Origin: a virus
Length of the DNA stretch: 64,000 nucleotides
Reading direction: 5' to 3' (one strand)
IMG/VR virus record: IMGVR_UViG_3300042691_018527
Coordinates: 1-64,000 of that record
Of the stretch, positions 16,739 to 24,813 are shown piece by piece. The position numbers and the translations under genes are program-made. Numbering within the stretch: position 1 is the first letter of the stretch; each line of letters starts with the position of its first letter. A model generated the notes under the pieces. That model saw only the letters and a program-made list of their open reading frames with translations, ran no database searches and was not told where the DNA came from.

Positions 16739-17694
16739 TATAAACTGTTCAATATAATATTATAGTCTATTTGGTTAGTTTCTTCAAACATAACCATTTC
16801 GTTAAAATCTTTATATGACATGTGTAATGGCCATTTAAAGATATTTTCTCCATCTAATAGCATTTTCTTGGTTTTTTCCTTAGACGCATCATCCATTTTA
16901 GGATTATCTAGAACCCAAATTTTTTTATGAAACGGAAACTCTGATAACTGTGTTTGCTGGGTATCTGATAATGTTAAGCCAGCAACGCTTACTCCGTTTT
17001 TAACAAACATTGCATCGATTGGTCCTTCAAAAATAAAAATATATGGAAGATTGATATCTACTTTATCTATATTAAACACAGATTTCTCTGATCCTTCTTT
17101 GCCCAAGTATCTTGGATGTGAGTTATCCAAACACCTAGTTTGATAAAAAATAATTTTATTATTTCTATCGTAAAACGGAATGCAAATTCTATTTTTGTGT
17201 ATAAAATCTTTAAAACTAACAAATAAATTAGACGGTCTGTTTATTGCAACATCCAATCTTCTTTCTTTTAAATATTTCAAAGCAATATTAAATTCTTTAT
17301 TGTTTGAATAGAATTTAATTTGAGTTTCATCAAACAAATTTATTGAATCATATGGAAGATCCATGTTTTGTCGTCTTTTCGATATAGGAACAATTTGTTG
17401 TTTTTTAAAAATATCAACAGATGTGTCATTACTCATTATCTCTTGATCTATTTCATCCTTTGATAAACCCGACACTTGTTTAATCCAAGATAACGAAGAC
17501 CATGTTCTAGAACAATTAAAACAATGCATTGTTCCAGTGTTTGGATAAAAAAACAATCTTTTCTTCTTTCCTAGACTCTTACCTTCTCTACAAACAGGGC
17601 ATCCAGCGTTGTAAGTGCCATCATGCTTTCTAAATGTAGGTTCTATTGAATATGAATAGAATTTATTTAAAATATATGTTTCTGGTAACTTCAT
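16735..17694 (-). CDS. 61: DNA primase (T4 gp61-like)
   Basis: A 319-residue DnaG-type primase that makes RNA primers with the gp41 helicase. The start is ATG 17694; the in-frame TTG three codons upstream would put the start into the promoter. An N-terminal zinc-binding site is visible (C32-x2-C35 and C58-x2-C61, in GCPVCREG and MHCFNCSRTW). A TOPRIM core follows: IFIFEGPIDAMFV with the acidic Glu near residue 225, then WVLDNPKMDD supplying the Asp pair. The length is close to T4 gp61 (342). It has its own promoter in the 38-bp gap before it. Confidence 0.9.
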   Translation of the reverse strand: MKLPETYILNKFYSYSIEPTFRKHDGTYNAGCPVCREGKSLGKKKRLFFYPNTGTMHCFNCSRTWSSLSWIKQVSGLSKDEIDQEIMSNDTSVDIFKKQQIVPISKRRQNMDLPYDSINLFDETQIKFYSNNKEFNIALKYLKERRLDVAINRPSNLFVSFKDFIHKNRICIPFYDRNNKIIFYQTRCLDNSHPRYLGKEGSEKSVFNIDKVDINLPYIFIFEGPIDAMFVKNGVSVAGLTLSDTQQTQLSEFPFHKKIWVLDNPKMDDASKEKTKKMLLDGENIFKWPLHMSYKDFNEMVMFEETNQIDYNIILNSLY

Positions 17695-17701
17695 TTTGAC
17701 C

Positions 17702-17730
17702 AATATGAATCAAAATAAACCGACAGTCAA
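17702..17730 (-). promoter_or_regulatory. Sigma70-like promoter for primase
   Basis: Minus strand TTGACT (17730-17725), 17-nt spacer, CATATT (17707-17702), then 7 nt to ATG 17694. Predicted transcription start is at or next to the ATG. Confidence 0.55.
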
Positions 17731-17732
17731 GA

Positions 17733-18380
17733 CTATTTAAATGTTGCTGGGATAATATCAGAAATCAAACTTTGGTCTTCACCGAATGCTTTGCCTTCTT
17801 CTGTCAAATAAAGCTCGGTTAGCTTTATTCTCTCTTGTTGATTTCCAAATATTTCAATTAATGCTGGAGAATCTTCAACTGGAAACACTCTACCGTCTCC
17901 TCGGTTATATGAGTCTTTAAACGCCTTAAATATAGTATCAATCTCTTGTCTATAAAGTGAATCTACTTCTCTAAACCCATTATCTTCTATCTCAACTGGA
18001 GAAACTTTTGTTAGTGGGATAAAAAACAAAATATCATATAATTTAAGCGTTTCCCTGATAATAATTCTTTGCTGATCTAAGAATTTGTCTGAAACTTTTT
18101 CATATAAATTCAGCCATGTTGAATATGCCAACACATCAAGAACACTCCTATCATAAATAACAGATTCTTGTTTTGATGTTTCGGTTAATTGGTCAATTAA
18201 ACTGTTTAAAATTAAAGTTTGAGTTTCTTCTGTTGAATCTTTACTATGTGGTAAATTAAGTTCTTTCAGTTTATCTCTGTAAGAATTCGAAGGTGTTTTA
18301 TACATCGACCATTTATTAATAAAATCGTTTATGTATGTTGTTTTACCTACACACGTGGTTCCTATAATTGCAATTTTCAT
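17733..18380 (-). CDS. P-loop kinase (AAA_28/NadR-type)
   Basis: A 215-residue ATP-binding protein. The Walker A motif is IGTTCVGKTTY at residues 6-16. YDRSVLDVLAYSTWL near residue 100 is the DR-S segment of thymidylate-kinase-like and NadR kinase-like P-loop proteins, and DILFFIPLTKVSPVE follows. The substrate cannot be named; nucleoside monophosphates or a ribosyl compound are options. The ATG overlaps the stop of the 18377 gene (ATGA). Confidence 0.7.
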   Translation of the reverse strand: MKIAIIGTTCVGKTTYINDFINKWSMYKTPSNSYRDKLKELNLPHSKDSTEETQTLILNSLIDQLTETSKQESVIYDRSVLDVLAYSTWLNLYEKVSDKFLDQQRIIIRETLKLYDILFFIPLTKVSPVEIEDNGFREVDSLYRQEIDTIFKAFKDSYNRGDGRVFPVEDSPALIEIFGNQQERIKLTELYLTEEGKAFGEDQSLISDIIPATFK

Positions 18381-18655
18381 ATAATATTTTTACTTAAATC
18401 AGGAAAAAATTTTGGTAGTTCGTTAGAATGTTGATCGAAAAAAGTATTGTCGTCAATACCATGCAATACTACATTTTCCGTTACTACGTTTGGATACGTT
18501 GTTCTTATCTTAACTGCTAAATCTATTATTTTATACATCTCATCTTTATCCCAAAATGAACAAACATCAACTGAACTTGAAAATAGCAAAGATTCCAAAA
18601 TCAATTTTATATCTTCTTCTTGAAGATCGTCTAAGATGTATTTTTTATTTTTCAT
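18377..18655 (-). CDS. Hypothetical protein
   Basis: A 92-residue acidic, helical protein upstream of the P-loop kinase and translationally coupled to it by a 4-bp overlap. No cysteine cluster, signal peptide or membrane segment is seen. I do not recognise it. The coupling suggests expression with the kinase. Confidence 0.55.
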   Translation of the reverse strand: MKNKKYILDDLQEEDIKLILESLLFSSSVDVCSFWDKDEMYKIIDLAVKIRTTYPNVVTENVVLHGIDDNTFFDQHSNELPKFFPDLSKNII

Positions 18656-18702
18656 GACATTATTAATAATAATATCAAAAAATAAAAAATAATCAAATTT
18701 TA

Positions 18703-19095
18703 TTATATGTCAGTTGATGATTTGATTTCTTGTGGTTCAGTTTTAACTGAAACCGGATTAAAAATACTTTTAAGTGTTTTTAAAATTTTAACAATATCTT
18801 CCGATTGTTTAGAATTTCTAGGATTTAAAGATAAAATTTCTTTAATATCACTGTCTTTTAATTTAGACTCAGGGTTTGAGTAAAAAATTTTCATTGAATT
18901 TGCCAATTCTGCAATTTCATCATTACTGACAATAGGCAATTCTGATTGTTCAGGTTCTTGTTGTTCTACTGGTTGTTCTACTGGTTGTTCTACTGGTTGC
19001 GATTGATCGGGAACAGGTGATTGTTGTTGCATCTGCTCATCTTGTTCATTTAAAATGTTTTCTATTTTATTGCAAAGATTTAAAAATTTACTCAT
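18703..19095 (-). CDS. Hypothetical protein with VEQP repeats
   Basis: A 130-residue protein. The start is chosen at ATG 19095 (MSKFLNLCNKIENIL), which lies exactly 5 nt after a TATAAATA box; a longer in-frame reading upstream would run through the promoter. Residues 25-50 are Gln/Glu/Pro-rich with three VEQP units in tandem, probably disordered. The C-terminal half is helical and charged. Late expression and low complexity fit a virion or assembly protein. No function is recognised. Confidence 0.65.
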   Translation of the reverse strand: MSKFLNLCNKIENILNEQDEQMQQQSPVPDQSQPVEQPVEQPVEQQEPEQSELPIVSNDEIAELANSMKIFYSNPESKLKDSDIKEILSLNPRNSKQSEDIVKILKTLKSIFNPVSVKTEPQEIKSSTDI

Positions 19096-19100
19096 AATGA

Positions 19101-19108
19101 TATTTATA
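19101..19108 (-). promoter_or_regulatory. T4-type late promoter, 5 nt from the ATG
   Basis: Perfect TATAAATA on the minus strand followed by TCATT and ATG 19095. With T4 spacing (start 6 nt after the box) transcription would begin on the A of the ATG. Confidence 0.75.
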
Positions 19109-19348
19109 CTATTTTTTTGATAATTCAAAAAGTTCCTTCAGTGCTTCTTCAAAAGAAACGGGCCTAACATCTAAAGATTTTTCACTTTTAATATTGGTTT
19201 TGGGTTCTTCTGGTATTATACTTTTCATTTGTTGAAATACTGTTTTCTCTAAATTAAGTATTGTGGGATCTCTCTCAATTGGCGGTAATCCAAAAGCCGA
19301 AACTCTTGATTTGTTTACTTGTGTTTGATATACTTGGTCTAAATCCAT
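19109..19348 (-). CDS. Small hypothetical protein after the endolysin
   Basis: A 79-residue protein starting at ATG 19348 (MDLDQVYQTQVNKSR), 1 nt after the endolysin stop; the GTG three codons upstream is less likely. It is charged with a helical C-terminus (SFEEALKELFELSKK). No recognised domain. Position suggests co-expression with the lysis genes. Confidence 0.55.
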   Translation of the reverse strand: MDLDQVYQTQVNKSRVSAFGLPPIERDPTILNLEKTVFQQMKSIIPEEPKTNIKSEKSLDVRPVSFEEALKELFELSKK

Positions 19349-19349
19349 A

Positions 19350-19964
19350 TTAAACACAAGATTCTACTAGCTTTGCTTCAGCTTCTCTTCTTTCTAGTAA
19401 ACCATCGAGTCCTTTACCTTCCCAAATTCTTTTCATTTTTCTCAATTCTCTTGCAATTCCTTTATAATTTTTTTTAGGTACAAGATTTTTTATATTTCTC
19501 ATTTCTAATCTAGAATCTCCATTTAAACTTGTTCCTCTATTAAAAACCAAAGAAACTATTGCACCGTATGCATTATCACAGAGTTGATCTAAACCAGGAA
19601 AAGTTTTTTCTGCCAATTTTGTAAATTTTGGCCAAGTTAATTTTTCAAAAATTTTAATTGCATCTTCCCATTTAACAGTGATGTTTGATTTTCTCAAAAT
19701 CTTTGTATATTCTTTTCCTTTTTGTCCTGTTTTACCAGAAGCTTTTGTGATTAATTCAATTTCACTTTGAGATAAGAAATTAAAAATTTTTTTTAATTCT
19801 TCTGGTGTGTAGTATGCACAATCAACTCCTATTCCAATAGTTGGACCAGATGCGCCCTCTGGCCACGTGAATTTAGATAAAAATTTGTCATAGTATGCTT
19901 TACCGCCACCAACTTCATATTTTAATAATAAATTAAATGTATCTTCTGATAATTTATAATTCAT
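19350..19964 (-). CDS. Endolysin, lysozyme-like muramidase (pesticin/T4L type)
   Basis: A 204-residue peptidoglycan hydrolase that cleaves the glycan strand at lysis. The start is the second of two close ATGs (19964), which has AAGGA at correct spacing. Catalytic candidates are Glu17 (KYEVGGG), Thr42 and Asp48 (GPTIGIGVD). The Thr-Asp gap of six matches pesticin (T201/D207), and the Glu-Thr gap (25) is close to its 23. YGAIVSLVFNRG near residue 135 is the conserved C-terminal lobe helix. No signal peptide or SAR helix is present, so export must rely on a holin, and a membrane-protein gene overlaps its start by 11 bp. Confidence 0.85.
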   Translation of the reverse strand: MNYKLSEDTFNLLLKYEVGGGKAYYDKFLSKFTWPEGASGPTIGIGVDCAYYTPEELKKIFNFLSQSEIELITKASGKTGQKGKEYTKILRKSNITVKWEDAIKIFEKLTWPKFTKLAEKTFPGLDQLCDNAYGAIVSLVFNRGTSLNGDSRLEMRNIKNLVPKKNYKGIARELRKMKRIWEGKGLDGLLERREAEAKLVESCV

Positions 19965-20379
19965 AATCATCTTCCTTTGAATTAGATATAATATATGTTA
20001 TTTGTTCTTCTTTTATAAACGTTTGATCTCCAGACAAACTAACATCTGAATTAGATTGCATTCTATAATCTAATATGGTTTGAACTCCTAAATAACTAGC
20101 TATTATAACTGCAAGTATTTTAATTGTTTCCGTAAAGATTGAAACAAACGGAACTGTTAAAGTTGGAGATGCTGCTGTTAAAAATAATACAAATATGCTT
20201 ACACCATAAAATATTGCAAGAATTATAACCGAACAAAAAACAACATAAAATTTTTTGGAAGCTAAAAAATTAACTTTACTCAGGTCATCTTTGTATTGCA
20301 ATGGTGTATTAGGTGGAACTTTACCACTATGCAACATTGAAGATGCGGTTTGTGCAATCTGTACTATTTTTTCCCACAT
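19954..20379 (-). CDS. Two-helix membrane protein, holin candidate
   Basis: A 141-residue protein with two hydrophobic segments (YVVFCSVIILAIFYGVSIFV at about 44-63, and IKILAVIIASYLGVQTIL at about 85-102) flanked by polar tails. The gene overlaps the endolysin start and follows a 39-residue single-helix gene and a spanin. Two membrane helices and this position fit a class II holin, but no family motif proves it. Confidence 0.6.
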   Translation of the reverse strand: MWEKIVQIAQTASSMLHSGKVPPNTPLQYKDDLSKVNFLASKKFYVVFCSVIILAIFYGVSIFVLFLTAASPTLTVPFVSIFTETIKILAVIIASYLGVQTILDYRMQSNSDVSLSGDQTFIKEEQITYIISNSKEDDYEL

Positions 20380-20380
20380 T

Positions 20381-20500
20381 TTAAAATATAAAAGCTAATA
20401 ACAATCCGGTAATAATACCTAAAATAAATAAAAATGCTCTTGGATATGCCCAAGAAAAATCTATTATTTTTTCTTTAATTTTTTCTATTGTAGTTTTCAT
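20381..20500 (-). CDS. 39-residue single-helix membrane protein in the lysis cassette
   Basis: A short gene from ATG 20500 to a TAA at 20381. It encodes an amphipathic N-terminus (MKTTIEKIKEKIIDFSWAYP) and a hydrophobic C-terminal helix (FLFILGIITGLLLAFIF). AAAGGA lies at proper spacing before the ATG, and the ATG overlaps the spanin stop (ATGA), so translation is coupled. Its stop is 1 nt from the next gene. It could be a small holin, an antiholin or a pinholin-like protein. Confidence 0.65.
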   Translation of the reverse strand: MKTTIEKIKEKIIDFSWAYPRAFLFILGIITGLLLAFIF

Positions 20501-21165
20501 AAAATTCCTTTAATTCTGAGGTAAATACCTCCAACTATACTTAATATTAAACCGAATATGGTTATATAAAGTCTTGTTATTAGTAAATCTTTTTCTACTA
20601 ATTTTTTTTGCATGTTATTTAAATCAATAACCATTTGGTTATTATATTTTAATTGTTTTTGCAATTCAGCATCTATGTCGTTTGCTAGTTTTTTAAGATT
20701 TGCATTATCAACTTCCAACTGTTCTTTAAATTTTTTAGTTTGTAACAATTCATTCCATTCTTCAGAATTTTCTATTAACAACTTTGCATGTTTAAGTGAT
20801 TCTGGTATAACCAATCTTAATACTTGTTCATCTTCTTCTGTTTCAGAAGTAGCTTTTATAATACTTGTGTTGATTTTAGAACCGGTATTAACGTTACTAG
20901 ACCCTCTTTTAACGACTGTCGTTTTATTGATTGCTTCAATTTTTTTTGTAGATGATGTAATTATAGGTGGAACTGTTATTTGAGTTTTAGGTGCATATGC
21001 CAATCTTTTTGCTTGTTCTGCATATGGACCGGCTTTATCAAACCTAGCATTTTTTATACTTTCAGCAGTAGCATAAACTGCTTGAGATAATGCTTCACTT
21101 CTTTTTTCTGTGTACACCGCACAGCCGCACAAAAGTATTAGAATCAATATTAATGTATATTTCAT
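20497..21165 (-). CDS. Unimolecular spanin (u-spanin) candidate
   Basis: A 222-residue protein with an N-terminal lipoprotein signal (LILILLCGC, lipid-modified Cys at about residue 15) and a C-terminal membrane helix (LYITIFGLILSIVGGIYL) ending in a short basic tail. Anchors at both ends, in the outer and inner membranes, with a periplasmic coiled-coil region between them (EQLEVDNANLKKLANDI and following) define the u-spanin type known from phage T1, which fuses the two membranes in the last step of lysis. Its place at the head of the lysis cassette supports this. It implies a Gram-negative host. Confidence 0.7.
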   Translation of the reverse strand: MKYTLILILILLCGCAVYTEKRSEALSQAVYATAESIKNARFDKAGPYAEQAKRLAYAPKTQITVPPIITSSTKKIEAINKTTVVKRGSSNVNTGSKINTSIIKATSETEEDEQVLRLVIPESLKHAKLLIENSEEWNELLQTKKFKEQLEVDNANLKKLANDIDAELQKQLKYNNQMVIDLNNMQKKLVEKDLLITRLYITIFGLILSIVGGIYLRIKGIL

Positions 21166-21264
21166 ATATTAATATTTACTTTAATATATTTAATATATTA
21201 ATTATTAAAAAGAAATATAAAAGAAATATAAAAAGGATGACATCCTATTTTACCCACCACCTAT

Positions 21265-21783
21265 TCAAATGTCAATAGGCAATTTTGATTTTTTTATATT
21301 TTTTTGCAAAAATAACTCATCTTCACCAGAAGGAAGTAAACAAGGTATTCCACTAAAACTACCTTTAATCTTTTCAAAAAGAAAAACATTTTCATTTTTA
21401 TTTTCAATAAAATTAGGTAAAATGTTTTTACATATTCTTTTACAATGTTTTATAAATTTTTCACAATCTTCGAAATATTCACACCAAACATTTAAAACTG
21501 GTTTTTTAACAAAAAAACAAAAAGTCGAACAATGTTGTTTTAAAACAAATTTATTAAATTTTTCAAAATCTTGTAAAATTCTTCTATTTAAAAACTCTTT
21601 TACAATTTTATTCTTATAAATTATTTTTTCTTGTTTTACCATATTCCATTCATGTAGGTAGTCAACAAGTTCTGATCCCAATTCTTCAATATAATCGAAT
21701 ACGTCAAAAATTAACACATTCTCTTTTAAATAATATATGAAATAATCTTTATTACTTCTTTTCACCACTATCCAGTATAGCAT
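21265..21783 (-). CDS. Hypothetical Cys/Phe-rich protein
   Basis: A 172-residue protein starting at ATG 21783, inside the end of the upstream zinc-binding gene (32-bp overlap). It is rich in Phe, Lys and Cys (HCSTFCFF, CEYFEDCEKF, CKRICKN), with no ordered zinc motif. The C-terminus reads SGIPCLLPSGEDELFL. I do not recognise it. A 99-bp gap with a short 6-bp dyad (AGGATG/CATCCT at 21234-21246) follows on the minus strand. Confidence 0.55.
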   Translation of the reverse strand: MLYWIVVKRSNKDYFIYYLKENVLIFDVFDYIEELGSELVDYLHEWNMVKQEKIIYKNKIVKEFLNRRILQDFEKFNKFVLKQHCSTFCFFVKKPVLNVWCEYFEDCEKFIKHCKRICKNILPNFIENKNENVFLFEKIKGSFSGIPCLLPSGEDELFLQKNIKKSKLPIDI

Positions 21784-22288
21784 CAATCAAAACTTCTTCC
21801 ACGATTTCTTGTGGTAAACTTAGATTTGCCATTTTTACTGTTTCGTTTATTTCTTTATATTGTACAGACAATCTTTTTTTAATCTCAAATACTTTCAAAT
21901 GTTGTTCTTTTGATAGATTTGCAAAAGTTGGTCTTGTGTGAATGCTCAATGCTTCCATTAACGATTGACTAGCTGATGCGATAATACCACACATTCTTTT
22001 GTAGAATCTATTTAACGGAGAAACATAATCATTGTCTTTTATGTTTAAATTTTCAAACAAATAATTCAAAACAACCGATTTTTCGGTATGTTCTTTTACA
22101 TTTGCCAAAAATTCTGGACCTCTAACGTGTGATTTACCAAAAGGGTTATATAAACAACCACCACCTAAGTATTTGGAACCGCAATATATACATTTATCTG
22201 GTGAATCAAAATGGACGTGTGTTTTTGTAGAAGAAAACAAACAAGGCTTCCCATAAGAAGTAGAATTACAGTATATACAACGACCCAT
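21752..22288 (-). CDS. Zinc-binding protein with two CxxC treble-clef-like units
   Basis: A 178-residue protein. The N-terminal 55 residues contain two similar units: CIYCNSTSYGKPCLFSSTKTHVH and CIYCGSKYLGGGCLYNPFGKSHV (each with C-x2-C, then about eight residues, C, and a distal His). These form two likely zinc sites. The helical remainder has no recognised domain. A TGTAAATA motif lies 8 nt before the ATG. Such zinc repeats may bind nucleic acid or protein; function is unknown. Confidence 0.65.
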   Translation of the reverse strand: MGRCIYCNSTSYGKPCLFSSTKTHVHFDSPDKCIYCGSKYLGGGCLYNPFGKSHVRGPEFLANVKEHTEKSVVLNYLFENLNIKDNDYVSPLNRFYKRMCGIIASASQSLMEALSIHTRPTFANLSKEQHLKVFEIKKRLSVQYKEINETVKMANLSLPQEIVEEVLIDAILDSGEKK

Positions 22289-22291
22289 ATT

Positions 22292-22729
22292 TTATATATT
22301 TACAATATTTTTAAACTTTACCAATTCATCTTTAGGTGGGGTGCCAATTCTGACATTAATAATTCCATTATAATAATTTTCATCAAGAAGAACGTTTTTA
22401 TCAATTTGTTCTTTTATCTCATAATAGGCCAATGACCATTTGGAATCACACACTCTCATTATCTTGAATGTAAAATTTTCTTTTCCATATTTTTGAATAT
22501 CTTCGTTTAAATCTTTAGATGAACTTGTATAAGATTTCCAATCCGATTCTTTAAAATCAATTCTTTTTCTTTTTTTACCCTTTAAAGGTTTTCTTCTAAT
22601 TTTTGAAATACATTGTTTTTTACCAATATATTTTTTATTTGTTATATTATTCGTTATTTCGTATATAAAACCAAACGTTTCTTCTGTTATTAAAACGTTT
22701 TCATTTAAAATCCAATGTCCAGTTTCCAT
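22292..22729 (-). CDS. GIY-YIG-type nuclease
   Basis: A 145-residue protein. GFIYEITNNITNKKYIGKKQ at residues 20-39 is the GIY-YIG signature (FIY and YIG). It is followed by the basic, glycine-containing segment of this family (KPLKGKKRKR) and ESDWKSYTSSS, which holds the conserved S/G strand. A Glu near residue 107 (AYYEIKEQ) is a candidate metal ligand. Members include free-standing homing endonucleases of T4-like phages and DenA-type degradative nucleases; which one this is cannot be settled. The ATG overlaps the previous stop (TAATG). Confidence 0.7.
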   Translation of the reverse strand: METGHWILNENVLITEETFGFIYEITNNITNKKYIGKKQCISKIRRKPLKGKKRKRIDFKESDWKSYTSSSKDLNEDIQKYGKENFTFKIMRVCDSKWSLAYYEIKEQIDKNVLLDENYYNGIINVRIGTPPKDELVKFKNIVNI

Positions 22730-22968
22730 TACATTGATGGTTTTGGTCTACGAATAACTTTAGGAAAAAATTTCTTTTTCTTTTTCTTTTTGCTTTTTTT
22801 ATTTGGCAATGCAGTTGCCATTGCACCTTTTATGTTATCAGTATACCCACCAATAGGGTTTATAGACGTTGGGTTTGATATTTCAGCACCAATAGCCGGT
22901 GTCCCAAATGCAGTGGCACTACTATTTTCCAAAATACTAGATATTAAAGTTTGAAATTTATTAAACAT
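22729..22968 (-). CDS. Small protein with poly-lysine C-terminus
   Basis: A 79-residue protein divergent from uvsY with a 25-bp gap between starts. The N-terminal part is neutral and Ala/Gly/Ser-rich. Residues 56-66 are a Lys run (KKSKKKKKKK) and the end is basic (RRPKPSM). It probably binds nucleic acid or a virion surface. No family is recognised. Confidence 0.55.
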   Translation of the reverse strand: MFNKFQTLISSILENSSATAFGTPAIGAEISNPTSINPIGGYTDNIKGAMATALPNKKSKKKKKKKFFPKVIRRPKPSM

Positions 22969-22978
22969 ATATTATAAT
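22951..22978 (+). promoter_or_regulatory. Sigma70-like promoter at the head of the uvsY operon
   Basis: TTGAAA (22951-22956), 16-nt spacer, TATAAT (22973-22978), then 15 nt to ATG 22994. This is the best -10 hexamer in the window and heads a plus-strand operon that may run 20 kb. Confidence 0.65.
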
Positions 22979-22993
22979 ATAACATATATACTT

Positions 22994-23392
22994 ATGGACC
23001 TCTTTTATCAATACGTGGAAGAAATACAAGAAGATGTTAAGTTTGACCAAATAAACATCTTAGAAAAACAATTGTCTCTTCCTGCAATAAAACACAAATG
23101 GGTGTCTCGGTTAATTACACAAAAAAGAAACAAAAATAATCTTGAACAGAAAAAAATAGATTTAAAGGAAGATGTTTTAAAAACTTTAACTGAAAAAGGA
23201 ATTCCTACTGGAATTCCAAAAGCTGCTTTAACTGCAAAAGTAGAATCTTCTGAAACAATTAGAAAAATAAATCAAGATTTAAAAGAAATTGATCTAATAA
23301 TAGAGTATTTAGAAAAAGTTGAAAAAATAATGTCTTCATTAACTTATGATATTGGAAATGCCACCAAAATAATGACATTAGAAGTAACATGA
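22994..23392 (+). CDS. uvsY: Recombination mediator UvsY
   Basis: A 132-residue protein, close to T4 UvsY (137). It resembles UvsY in order: EEIQEDVKFDQINILE near the N-terminus (T4: QEELKKDVFID), the HKWVSRLITQKRNKN basic segment, a Gly-Pro-containing turn near residue 72, and the C-terminal helix LEKVEKIMSSLTYDIGNATK. UvsY loads UvsX onto gp32-coated single-stranded DNA. It is directly followed by uvsW with a 4-bp overlap, the same pairing as in T4. Confidence 0.8.
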   Translation: MDLFYQYVEEIQEDVKFDQINILEKQLSLPAIKHKWVSRLITQKRNKNNLEQKKIDLKEDVLKTLTEKGIPTGIPKAALTAKVESSETIRKINQDLKEIDLIIEYLEKVEKIMSSLTYDIGNATKIMTLEVT

Positions 23393-24813
23393 TTGTTAAT
23401 TTTAAAAAGAATAATAAAAACGGTCAGATATTATCAGATATAGATACTTTAAATTTGATAAGAGAATACTTTTCGGTCCCAAATAAAGCATTTGGTAGAA
23501 GAAACAATAGATTTTCACAAAGAAGACTCTACGCAATAACACAATCGGGAAAATTTGAGATTGGAATGTTAAAAAATATAATCCAATTTTTGGATTTGAA
23601 TCAAATAAAATACTCAATAGATGATGATTTGTTAAAGTCAATAAATCCAGTTATTGGTAATATACAAATTAAAACATTTAAAAATCTTATATACAGAGAA
23701 CATCAACAAAAATCAATAGAGTTAGCTCTTAAAAATGGTAGAGGCTTGGTTATTATTCCAACAGCTGGTGGTAAAACACTTATTATGGCTGGAATAATAG
23801 AAAGTATTCGCAAAAGCTTAAATCAACCAGATGCACTAGCAATGGTTTTAGTACCATCCATACAACTTGTAGAACAAACATCAAAAGACTTTGAGGAATA
23901 TGGTATCGAAAAAGTAACTAAATGGTCTGGTAACAATAAACTTGATGACTCAGCAACTACCATAATAGCAGGAAATCAATTTTTATTGAGTGATAAAACA
24001 GATCTTTCTATTTTATCAAATGTTAAAATATTATTAGTTGATGAAGCTCATGTTGTGAGAAAAAACAACGAAATAAACAAAATTTTTAATTTAATTAATA
24101 CTGATTATATATTTGGGTTTACTGGAACTTTACCAAGTACACCATTGGATGAATGGAACATAATAGGCAAAATTGGACCTATTCTATATGAGGAAAAAAC
24201 AAAAGATTTAAAAATTAAAAAATATGTTTCTAATTTTAAAATTATTGTTTTAAACATTAATCACAAAAATCCTCCTAGATTTACACCAAATCCATTAAAT
24301 CCAACTGAGGCGTATTCAAACGAGATAGATTATTTGATGAACAATCAAAGACGGAATGAAATTATAGCAAAAATAGCACACAAAATTAAAAATAACACAA
24401 TAATAATGGTCGATAGAATTGACCATGGTATAAACTTAGAAAATGAACTTAAAAAAATGTGTGGTGATGAAAAACTTATATATTTTATAAGAGGTTCCAC
24501 CGAAATGGAAGAAAGAGAACAAATAAGAAAACTTATGGAACAAAAAAGTAACGTTGTTGCAGTTGCTGTCTCAAAAATTTTTAGTACTGGTATTAACATA
24601 CCAAACCTCCATAACATTATTTTTGCATCTGCTGGAAAAGCAAAAATCAAAATAATGCAGTCAATTGGTCGAGCATTAAGATTGCACCCTACAAAGCAAA
24701 TGGCAGCCATAATCGACATAGCAGATAATACAAAATATGGAATAACACATTTAAAAGAAAGAACAGAACTTTACAAAAAAGAAAACTACAATTATGAAAA
24801 AAAAGAAATATAG
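23389..24813 (+). CDS. uvsW: Recombination helicase UvsW
   Basis: A 474-residue superfamily 2 helicase that unwinds branched DNA and R-loops and helps switch from origin to recombination-dependent replication (T4 UvsW is about 500). Motifs in order: YREHQQKSIELAL (Q-like), IIPTAGGKTL (Walker A, about 122-131), VDEAH (motif II, about 217), GFTGTLP (motif III), and QSIGRALR (motif VI, about 424). The start overlaps uvsY (ATGA), and the end overlaps gene 55 by 20 bp. Confidence 0.9.
   Translation: MIVNFKKNNKNGQILSDIDTLNLIREYFSVPNKAFGRRNNRFSQRRLYAITQSGKFEIGMLKNIIQFLDLNQIKYSIDDDLLKSINPVIGNIQIKTFKNLIYREHQQKSIELALKNGRGLVIIPTAGGKTLIMAGIIESIRKSLNQPDALAMVLVPSIQLVEQTSKDFEEYGIEKVTKWSGNNKLDDSATTIIAGNQFLLSDKTDLSILSNVKILLVDEAHVVRKNNEINKIFNLINTDYIFGFTGTLPSTPLDEWNIIGKIGPILYEEKTKDLKIKKYVSNFKIIVLNINHKNPPRFTPNPLNPTEAYSNEIDYLMNNQRRNEIIAKIAHKIKNNTIIMVDRIDHGINLENELKKMCGDEKLIYFIRGSTEMEEREQIRKLMEQKSNVVAVAVSKIFSTGINIPNLHNIIFASAGKAKIKIMQSIGRALRLHPTKQMAAIIDIADNTKYGITHLKERTELYKKENYNYEKKEI

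Noticed and set aside
21234-21246. AGGATG/CATCCT dyad as a terminator
   Set aside because: Only a 5-6 bp stem with a 1-3 nt loop; too weak to call, though a short T-run follows on the minus strand.
22292-22729. Naming the GIY-YIG gene as T4 denA (endonuclease II)
   Set aside because: The motif is present but the spacing and flanking residues fit free-standing GIY-YIG nucleases at least as well.
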